A stretch of 64,000 bases of DNA from Cycas panzhihuaensis. Taxonomy: Eukaryota; Cycadophyta. Positions 55,299 to 64,000 of this stretch are shown piece after piece. Location of the stretch: positions 209,071,741-209,135,740 of the forward strand of contig CM041465.1 of NCBI GenBank assembly GCA_023213395.1, in the 5' to 3' direction. How positions within the stretch are numbered: the first letter of the stretch is position 1; each line of letters opens with the position of its first letter. A program made the position numbers and the translations under genes. The notes below the pieces were generated by a model. The model was not told where the DNA came from, did no database searches, and was given only the letters and a program-made list of their open reading frames with translations.

Positions 55299-56640
55299 TC
55301 CTTCCTTAATAGCAACTTTATTTCTTTGGATGTTGAGGTCGTGTCCAAACTGTTCAAACTTCAGTTTACCAAGTACTTTGGTGAAGATGTCAATGACTTG
55401 GTCTTCAGTAAGATGGTAGACAAGATCAAGCTCTTCGTTTTGGATATGTTCACAGATGAAGTGGTGATGGACCTTAATGTGTTTGGTTCTAGCATGGAAT
55501 ATAAGATTCTTTATCATCTTTAATACACTTTGATTATTACAGTAAGTGATAGTGAGAGTATGTTATTGAAGTCTAAGCTCGACGAGAATCCTTCTAAGCC
55601 AAATTAACTTGGTTGTAGCATTGACAACTACTTTATATTTTGCTTCGATGGAGGAAACAATAATATTATGCTACTTCTTATAGCTCCATGAGATTACAAC
55701 TGAGTTCATATCAAAACAATAGCCTGAGGTTAAATGGCGTGCATCCTGGCAACTGGCCCAATCAACATCTGTATGTCCCTTCAGGATATATGAGTCAGTT
55801 TGGTTGTATTCAAAGCCAAACTGATGTATATCATAGATATATTTGAGGATTCCAATGACTGCTTTCTAATGAGATGCTTTTGATTGTGACATGTACTTAG
55901 AGTAGATCCCTACTGCATATGAAATGTTCGGACGAGTGTGGGTAAGATAAATAAGACTCTCAACTAACTGTCGGTACAAAGTGGGATCAAAAGGTTTTCC
56001 TTGATCATCCAAGTTCAACTTGGTTCCTGTTTCTATAGAATTAGAGTTGGCTTACATTTTATCATCCTAAATCTTTTCAAGAGCTTATTCACATACTTTG
56101 TTTGAGTCAAGAAGATGTCTCCTAGTCCTTGCAAAACTTTAATTCTAAGGAAGTAGTGAAGTAACTCAAAATCTTTGATCTCAAAGTTGCTTTTTAATTC
56201 TAATTAGAGTCAAGCAATTCCATTTGTATCATTCCCAGTAATTGCAGGATCGTCCATATAAAGAACAATGATTTTGATCAAATTATCTCTAACCCGAATA
56301 TATAGATCAGGATCAGAGGGTGAACAATTAGATCCATGCTATATGAAAAAGGCATTTATCTTTGCATTCTAGGCACACTGTGCTTATTTGAGTCCATAAA
56401 TGGCTTTCTTGAGTCTACAGACTAAGTGTTCTTGCCTTGGAATAGCATAACAGGGAGGTTGTTTCAAGAAAACTTCTTTGTTGAGCTCCCCATTGAGAAA
56501 AATACTCTTCACATCCATTTGGTAAATAGGCCATCCAAACTGTGTTGCTAGGGACATAACCAAACAAAATATGCTCATGTTGGCTATAGGTACAAAGGTC
56601 TTGTCATAATCAATTCCTTCCTGCTATTTGAAACCTCTTG
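55293..56640 (-). pseudogene. Copia E RT and RNase H
   Basis: Minus strand. The frame 56578-56384 holds RT blocks QFGWPIYQMDVKSIFLNGEL, EVFLKQPPCYA and HLVCRLKKAIYGLK. The catalytic site is YMDDP near 56246-56260, followed by FEIKDFELLHYFLRI and GDIFLTQTKYVNKLLKRF in broken frames. RNase H ends in the frame 55517-55293: NLIFHARTKHIKVHHHFICE and EDQVIDIFTKVL. The YMDD Asp pair is intact; several stops elsewhere. Confidence 0.88.
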
Positions 56641-57228
56641 CTACAAGGCGAGCTTTGTGATGCTCTACAATGTTGTTTGCACGGAATTTTCTTTTATACA
56701 ACCATCTACAGTTAATTGTTTTTTTCCTAGGTGGTAGTTCAATTAGCTTCAAAATGTCATTTTTTTTATGATAGAATTCATTTCTTCATCCATAGTTGTT
56801 TTCCACGTTTGGTCTTTGATTGCCTCCTTAAATGTGTAAGACTCAAGTATTTCAAGGACACGTGCCATGAGGGTAAAGTTTGTGGAGTGTCTTATTTTAG
56901 ACGGTCTTTTGGCAACTATAGGAGGAGAAGGAACATCCTTTAAGAGCTATTGTACCCATTTAAGAGGTGGCTGAAAGTTAGTGGCTTCCACCTAAAGGTC
57001 ATTAACTGAGATTGGAGGTAAGATTATGCTTGCTTGAGTGGATGATGAAGATGCTACTAGAACTGATGAAGGACTTGGAGTGTAGGAGGAGGTTGGTACT
57101 GGTAGCTCCAAAATTTGTCCAAGAGTCACTTGAGGTATACCAACTTCTTTTACTGCTACAATCTAAGGTTGAGATGGAGTAAGGTCTTATGGTTCTTCTA
57201 CAAATATTACATCCCGTGTCATGTAAGC

Positions 57229-58050
57229 TTAATTACCAACTGTGTCAAACACTTTATAGGCTTTGCAACTAGGTACATAGCCAAAGAAGATGCACTTAAG
57301 GCTCTTGTCATCAAGTTTCTTTCTATTATCCTTTAAGACATGTTTATATATCGTGCATCTAAAGATTTTCACGTGTGATATAGATGGTTTCTGACCTAAC
57401 CAAGCTTCTTCAAGAGTAATATTTCTAACTGCAACTATGAGACTTATGGTGGTTAAGTAAGCAGCTGTGGCAATGGCATCAACCCAAAATCTGTTGGCAA
57501 GGTTAATAACACTAAGCATGGCTTTTCCTTTGTTGATTAATGTCTGATTCATCCTTTTAGTTACATTGTTTTGTTGAGGTGTGTGGGAAGCAGAGAATTG
57601 ACATTGAATGCCATGTTCCTTGCAAAAGTTGTTGAACTGATTAGAAATGTACTCACTACCATTATCAGATCTAAGGATCTTTATTGTCATTCCACTTTCA
57701 TTTTCTACGATAGCTTTGAACTCTTTGAATCTGTCTAGGAATTGATACTTGTTTCTCAAGAAATAAACCCAAACTTTTCTTGAGAAGTCATCTATGAATG
57801 TGATGAAATACCAACTTCCACTGAGTAATTAAACAGACATGGGCCCACATATGTCAAAATAGACCAACTCTAATGGCGTTGAGGCTATCCATGTATTCTT
57901 AGAAGGGAACTTTTCTCTTTATTGCTTTTCCTTTAAGGCATGCCTTACAAATATTGTTGTATCTCTTAATTGTAGGTAAACCATGTACTATTTAGAGCCT
58001 ATATATGAGGTTTAAGCTTTACATATTCAAATGACCTAGGTGTTGATGCC
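57229..58050 (-). pseudogene. Copia E integrase
   Basis: Minus strand. Upstream frame 57900-57770 gives FDICGPMS and WYFITFIDDFSRKVWVYFL. The 176-codon frame 57759-57229 continues with FKAIVENESGMTIKILRSDN (second catalytic Asp) and PQQNNVTKRMNQTL, in which the catalytic Glu of the usual ERMN block is Lys. The C-part IFRCTIYKHVLKDNRKKLDD and IFFGYVPSCKAYKVFD is well kept. One of the best preserved pol stretches in the window, but it lacks a catalytic residue. Confidence 0.88.
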
Positions 58051-58539
58051 ATAGGTGGCCTTTGGAGCTATTTGTAGTGACACTATCCTTTGAATGGGAG
58101 CATTCACCTGGTTCTTATATATAAGGGGACTCTTCATCAATTACATCCTTCCCCTTATCAGATTGAGTTGTGTTGGCCATTAAACATGATTCATTTTGTG
58201 GAGTAATGGCAAGGGAGATACCATCTAGCCTGTATAAGCCACCATTTTCATGTCATGTAGCCACAAGTCTGCCTGTTGCATGATCTATAATTCTGCAAAT
58301 GCCCTAGCTAAAGAGGACATCTAAGTTCTACTAGTCCATTTCGTTGATGGAAAGCAAGTTTATATTCATACCAGGTATAAGGAACACATTGCTGGTGTGG
58401 TGCTTGATGTTGAATTCCTTCAATATTATTAGTGCCCTACTAATTTTGGTCATATTATAAGTTTAAGTTATCCCCAAATGTAACAGTTTGAGTATTGATT
58501 GGACGGGTCCCTTCCAACATCTTTTCTGAACTGGTCATG

Positions 58540-58660
58540 TGTCTCATTGCACCAGAGTTAGGGAGCCATATAGTCTCATCAAGTTACAAAGAAAGTGTTG
58601 CAAAGAATAGGTTATGAGAGGAGTCTTGACTCTCCCATATTACCTATTTCTTGTTGATTA
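58540..58660 (-). pseudogene. Copia E protease remnant
   Basis: Minus strand: IWLPNSGAMRHMTSSEKMLE near 58525-58585, matching the copia protease motif WLLDSGAS.HM with the catalytic Asp replaced by Asn. Followed by TRPINTQTVTFGDN. Surrounding frames have stops. The protease would cut the polyprotein in the family. Confidence 0.75.
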
Positions 58661-58670
58661 TTCTGCTAGT

Positions 58671-59060
58671 TCATTTAATTTCTGTTGGGGAATCACTGTC
58701 TACTTTGAGGTCTTTGTCCATGAGTGGGTCTAGGATTCTAATTCTATGGATAGAATTTGTCTTGAGATTGAAATGATGGCCCTCCTTGTAGGTAGTAAGG
58801 GATTCCTTACTGTTGAATATGGACACCTTGTTGATAATAGGGGCCTCCTTATTGCAAAATAAGGCCTCCTTGTTGTGGAAAAGGGGCTTATTGTGGAGGC
58901 CATGGTCCTCCTTGTTAATATCCTTGTCTTTGTTGAGTCTAACTAGGGCCTCCTTGATGGTATGAAGGTGCTCCTTGTTGATAGATGGGGGGTGGTTATT
59001 GATAATATGGACCATATGCTTAGCTTCCTTGGTTCTGCAAGAGTTATAAATCATCTTGTT
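58671..59060 (-). pseudogene. Copia E Gag C-part with QGGP-type repeats
   Basis: Minus strand. A 127-codon frame (59054-58671) is built from NKEA-like repeats. In the next frame the same DNA reads YHQGGPS, YQQGGP, PQQGGL and YLQGGPS, so a short unit encoding Gln-Gly-Gly-Pro is repeated about every 25-40 bp (CCTCCTTGTTG on the plus strand), and the NKEA frame is its shifted shadow. It lies directly after a knuckle-like YVYCRKAGYLTIKCRR near 59085-59130. Low-complexity Gly/Gln/Pro tails occur in some nucleocapsids. Confidence 0.65.
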
Positions 59061-59079
59061 GTCTCCTACATTTAATAGT

Positions 59080-60004
59080 TAGATATCCAGCTTTACGACA
59101 ATAGACGTATGTGACATTTAATTTGCCCTACTAATTCTTTTGCGATTATCCATATGGTTGGTACTAAGACTGTTGAGGCTGTTGAGTTAGATAAGAGGAG
59201 GAGGAGGTACTAACTAGTTATTGTTATTGCCGAGTTGGCTGCTGTTGTGACTCTTGAGATATGGTGAGAGAGTCCAAGTGTTGAGCTAAATCTTATTGCT
59301 GACTACGTTGCTAGGTTGCTCTATTGATAGTCTTATCCTTTTCTAAGTTTTAGGTTCCAAAAGTAGGAGCTGAGTCAGATGTAGATGTCACCCCTAGTCG
59401 ATTAAATATATTCTCCTCTCATAGCAAGAGCCTCTCAAAAGTTATGAAATCTATTTTAGAATAATTATTATGTAACTTAGATACAAAAGAGTTGTATTCA
59501 ATAGGTAGAATGTTAATAATGCTAGAGATTAAATCATGGTTGGAAGGTAACTCGCCAAGGATAATCAACTGGTTCCTAATTATTTTTACTTTAGTTAAAT
59601 GGTTGGTAACATTTCTAGTAAAGGGCACTGCAAATAGACATGCTTTAAGTGTTAAAGATCTAGATTCATCCTCTCTCATAAAGGGTACAAAGTATTGTCT
59701 ATGCCTTATGATATGTTTGAGTAGTTTCAATGTTTTGGTCTACTTGGTCTTCAATAGCCAAGTGGAGGAAAGATAAGGAAATGTTGTCCCTAGCTTTGAA
59801 GCTAGCTAAGGCTATGGGATCAGGTGGAATTATAATAGTAGGATCATTAGGGTCTTTTATAGATACGAGAAGGGATATGTCTGTATTAACATAGAGTCAA
59901 AATTTGTTCATGATGAGCAAGTTTTTAACTTGTTTTTTTCATGGTGTGAAGTTGTTTATGCCATTGAGTTTAATGTCGTTAGAAAGGAGTATTTGTGATG
60001 CCAT
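59080..60004 (-). pseudogene. Copia E Gag N-part
   Basis: Minus strand. ATG at 60004 opens MASQILLSNDIKLNGINNFT, then a stop, KQVKNLLIMNKF, and further frames. The 103-codon frame 59730-59419 has VPFTRNVTNHLTKVKIIRNQ and NILPIEYNSFVSKL and FERLLL, the Gag C-part. Similar in plan to Gag of copia A (NLLIMNE, RDELITSITKALP). Stops and frameshifts interrupt it. Confidence 0.82.
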
Positions 60005-61956
60005 GTTTCAAAGTTTGGTGTTTGATTTTATGTCTTTAAAAGTTTATGTAGATATGTAATAAGGTATTAATATATCTAAGTGGCTACTAATATATGATTC
60101 TATGATTAAGAGTCTTTAGGAAAATTTTCGTTTGCTATCCTATCTAGTGGAACTTGCCCACAAGTGGCAAACCAGGGACCCAATATACTGGTATGTGAGC
60201 TCAAGGGTTTGATATACCTCAATACATGGGCTACAAAGAAGGTCTAAAACCCCCCTGGTTTGTTTTCCTACCTGTGTCGGTCTTATACTCAATGATAGAT
60301 CTAGTAGTAAGAACTTATCTAACCAAGGTACTCATCCCTTAGGTTTAGTCTGATCTCCAAACTCTAAAAGGAAAGGGTTTCCACCTCAGCCTGTCACCTA
60401 ATACACTTAATAGCTAACGGTTTCCTCAACAAATTAGAGTACACCAATGGCATGTACGGAGTGGTAACTTTAAAGGTCCTAATCGTTCCCCTTGCAAGGC
60501 TGGAAAAGAGAGTTCAATTCAGGAATTATCTTTTTAATATGATAAATTAATTTTTATTATGAATTTCTTACAAACACGAGGTTCCTTTTTAAGCAATAAA
60601 AAAAATAAAGATAATTGGAAGGACAAGATAGATTTAGAAAGCTCTTTGATGGGTTAAACTCAAAAGTGAATTTTGTCAACCTCCCAAGGGAAACACCTAT
60701 ACAAGAAATAATACCATGCATTAATTATCTTAAAAAAATAGAATTAGAGTTTTGAAAAAGATTAGCCACATCCTAAATTAGCACAAGAACTTCAAAGAAA
60801 CTAAAATAAGTCTTTAAAATTTGTTAAAAAAGGCTCAAAAATTTTAAACACTAAGGCCAACTTTAGTAGATTATGTCTTTAACAAATTAGCTCCAAATTT
60901 AACTCAATTAGATTCAAAATTGTAAAGCTCTGAATCTACTTTCTGACGGTCTAAACGATTCATAAATAAGACATAGAGTTGCTAAGATATCGCTAAAATA
61001 GTGAAGGTACCTCTTTATGTTAAAAGACCAAGTGTAGATGGGGTTAAGCCCCTTCTGAATTGGCCCCCAATCACCTATAGGCTGTATGTGACCACCTATT
61101 AACGCAATTAAGGGGCTAGTAGACTTGAAAACTTATCAAAAGTATCTGAATGATCTTTGAAAGTGTAAAAATAATCAAATCTAGTTTATAACAATTTGAA
61201 GTCTGCGTTTTAGGTCAAAAAGTGGTCATATGATAACTTAATATGCCCAAACGAAGGGGGTTTAGGCTCAGATTTCAATCAACAATCAATTTTTATTTGA
61301 TTTCAAAGATTAAAGTTGGAATTTAATGAAAGATTAAATGATTTTTTATCCAAAAAAGGTGTCATGAAGTCGCACAATTTGTGTGTGAGGCACTTGACCT
61401 CTACAAAGGGGTATGGGAGGCCAGAAATCTACTGAAATCTTTACAGTTTGCTATGAAATTTTAGAGGGGGGGACGTAGGACTATGAGGGACCTAGTAGAA
61501 GTGACAAGTCTCAAAAATATTCTTTATATGAAGATAACAGAGTCGTTGAAGTCCAGGGGTCTGTGTGGTCGAACAAAGCAAAATGAAGCTAGAAACTGGC
61601 TAAAAACACTTCAGATCTCCTTTAATAGATTGTATAAGCAGGTGCAGGGCTACTAAAAGGATAGATGATGCTCTTCCAGAGAGAAACGACCAACTTTAGT
61701 GTTGAAATAAATGAAAAAAGAGATTTTTCATCCGGTTTTCATCAGTAAAATGGAGCCAAACCTTGTATGAGATCAATCAGGAATATAATCTATTGTACAA
61801 GGTTGGAATCAATTGGAGCTTGCTGCTCTTTGCTTTAATACTACACAATATTCAAATTTTTGACAAAAAACTTGAAGAAAACTGAGCAAATAAGCCTCTA
61901 ATTATCAAAATGACCTAAAAAAAGCACTAAATCAAGCACATGTGGATCTAATAACA
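60005..61956 (-). other. Leader of copia E
   Basis: About 1.95 kb between Gag and LTR, no coding recognised. A degenerate tRNA-Met site reads TGTTATTAGATC on the minus strand at 61945-61956. Length agrees with the leader of copia A. Confidence 0.6.
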
Positions 61957-62344
61957 TGTTAAGAGCATCAGGATCTAAGATTAATGTGCATTGATCATAA
62001 ATATCAAACAAAATAGCTGCAATGAATAATAAAATATGTAGAAATAGACAAAGCAATTCAAATGATAAAGTTACGGGTGAATTAGCCACCACGTACGGCT
62101 CTCTCACAGGTAGAGCTTTCATATTAATCACAAGAATCTATAAGATACAAAGGTGTGGGGTATAATATATAGGCCATTTGCCAATATTACAAGGTATTTG
62201 ATAGGTTGACGAAATGGCAAAGGAGAGTGAGCCGACCTCATTATCAAATATCATTAAATTACATAAAGGTCCTTTAACTTTATAATATGAATATTAAATT
62301 ACAATAATACAAAGAAATGATGGTGCTATTAGATAGTTTTAATA
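61957..62344 (-). repeat. 5' LTR of copia E
   Basis: TGTTAAGAGCATC to GTTTTAATA, colinear with 54909-55298. Confidence 0.92.
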
Positions 62345-64000
62345 GTTGTGGTATGGGTAATACATCATACTTATTAAGTAATGAATAATCTGTTCACCCT
62401 GTGTTAGTGCTTGCTTTTAGGCAAGCATATTGGTAGGCTTGCATCACATCGAAAATTTTCATGTTTGTGACCAACAAGGCACATTCACAAGTTTAAATTT
62501 GTTTATAATCTACACCAACTTACCCTCATTATTTTTTGCATTTATTTATAGGTGATATTAATCAGTTATTATTTGCATTTATGTATCAAGCATATAGATA
62601 TATTGCACATAGATATTTTTTGCCTAGCATATCCATGTTCATTTTTTGTTTACATGTGCTTGGTGTATATCTATGTGCAGGATCGAGGGCCATCTAAAGA
62701 GTCATATCACTCACAGCTTACATAAAGTGTGTTTACATTCCAGACAGTCATTGTTGCCATCATAGTCAAGCCATGTTTGGTGATAGTGTTGTGGATTTAG
62801 CATGTCACATTTGGCGTTAATTAGTGTCATGGATCTAGTATCTGGCATTGAGCAATATTGCCTTTGTCTCATTCTTTGATATCGCTTTAGTTTTTTTTTT
62901 TTTTTTCCATATTTGCAAGACTAGTCTCACATCATTCTGTGTGTTTGGAGTATCTACTAACCATTTGTTATGATTTTTTCTTGTTTTGTTTGCATCATAA
63001 CGCCTATGCAGTGATATTGACCAATGTATCTAATTATTCACAATCTTGTATTTGTTTACCAAGTCCTTTTTAATGTGGAATATCTATGTTAAAAGGGCGA
63101 TTCTGTAGTCTTTTATGGGCTATATGTATATTAGCATGGCATCCTCACATAAACATAGCCCCACAATTAGATTGTATATGGAGACTAATAATTAATCGTC
63201 TGGGTGAAAACAATTGAACATAAACTCAAAACTAATTTGAAGTTGATAAGTTTATAGAACTTGATCAAGGTTGAATGAATAATATTGATAAAAAATGATT
63301 ATTTAATGCTATCCATACTTTGAAAAAAATTAACTATTTTTTATATCTTTGTGAGTTTGGTTGCCTAGTATCCCCCTTATCATTTAACCTATAACTCACA
63401 AACAATACCCAAGTAACTAGAGGAACATTTTAAAGGGGCTAAACTGTAATTTTTAAAAAACCTACCTTTGTTTGAGTCCTTGTGATTGTTTCAACAAGCA
63501 TAATTACCACTTGTGGTGCCTATTTTTAGATATATTAGTTTCAGAGTAATATTTACTTTCACTTGAACGAAACAAGTGGTTACACACCTATGTCAGGGTT
63601 ACATTTGGTGGTCCATTTAATGAGACATAATTGATGTGAATTTTTTGTTATAGTTTATGTACTAAATGCTGCTTATTAAAATTAACCTCCTTGTACTATT
63701 TAAGGCATAACTTTGCCATAAGTGTCGAAATTAAATGTCATTTAAAGTGTTGGATTCATATTTCAATTCTCTACAAAGTGAATGGTCATTTGAATATTTT
63801 TGAAATTATTTGATATATTGTTTTGTTTTGATGTTTAAAATTGATGCAAATTTATGAGCTTCTTGTGAGTCAACCCTTTAAATAAACTTGATAAAAGTTT
63901 CACTTTATAATCATAATATAATACAAAAATCTTTATCTTGAGGAGGTTGAGTCCTAATTATGACACATGTGCATGTTCCAAAGTTGAAGGGGGACAATTT
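62345..64000. other. Unassigned AT-rich DNA
   Basis: No gene or element recognised. A run of 16 T lies at 62891-62906. No open frame of note. Confidence 0.5.

Larger units (their letters stand above)
54909..62344 (-). mobile_element. Copia element E, complete, minus strand
   Basis: 7.4 kb. LTRs 54909-55298 (390 bp) and 61957-62344 (388 bp); flanks GTTAT (54904-54908) and GTTGT (62345-62349) are a 4/5 target duplication. Polypurine tract TCCTTCCTTAATAG (reverse strand) at 55299-55312. Gag, protease, integrase, RT and RNase H in copia order. The leader is about 1.95 kb, nearly equal to that of copia A, and the gag starts are similar. Many stops. Confidence 0.93.

Noticed and set aside
58671-59054. 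NKEA-repeat protein as a novel gene
   Set aside because: The frame is a shifted reading of a repeat that encodes QGGP-type sequence in the Gag frame of copia E.
1-64000. tRNA, rRNA or conserved ncRNA genes
   Set aside because: No cloverleaf, rRNA core or snRNA motif was found by eye. The only tRNA-like signals are primer-binding sites of 12-14 bases.

Overview
This is plant nuclear DNA, AT-rich and made almost entirely of nested, decayed transposable elements. I found no convincing cellular gene, no rRNA or tRNA gene, no CRISPR array and no bacterial-type operon. Plant origin is shown by plant-type Ty1/copia and Ty3/gypsy LTR retrotransposons, copia primer-binding sites matching the 3' end of initiator tRNA-Met, and a DUF659-type hAT transposase remnant. 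The depth of nesting and the decay suggest a large genome (a gymnosperm or fern would fit), but the sequence does not settle the species.

Layout: 1-4391, minus-strand copia element A (LTR, tRNA-Met site, a leader of about 1.95 kb, gag, protease, integrase; it runs off the left edge). 4392-4753, LTR-like sequence. 4754-5353, 3' end of a plus-strand copia (H). 5354-7800, unassigned AT-rich DNA with one diverged repeat. 7803 to about 26340, plus-strand copia F, split twice: a 10.3 kb gypsy element (9207-19542, TSD GCAGG) sits in its RT and a complete minus-strand copia I (20524-25744, TSD AAAGA) sits in its RNase H. About 26350-30211, two minus-strand gypsy gag-protease fragments (J, K). 30212-42737, an LTR-internal-LTR-internal-LTR array (L) whose left unit was hit by element B (30843-34237, TSD CTCTT) and copia C (34822-39600, TSD CCTAG); the right unit still has both empty sites. 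43228-49223, minus-strand copia D (TSD CAATT). About 50010-51410, hAT remnant. 52020-52455, tandem duplication with AT microsatellites. 54909-62344, minus-strand copia E (imperfect TSD GTTAT/GTTGT). 62345-64000, nothing recognised.

The most unusual items are: (1) element B, a complete LTR element carrying only an intact 307-codon copia-type Gag and no pol, with a dyad-bearing degenerate repeat array in its leader; (2) the three-LTR array L, whose two internal units hold a 121-codon reading frame without indels, with six stops of which none is shared between the copies; (3) the gypsy element's 3' region, which has a GTACG-containing repeat array followed by a reading frame of unknown function downstream of integrase. 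Every insertion whose two ends can be read landed in other repeat or unassigned DNA, so their order can be read: F before gypsy and I; L before B and C.
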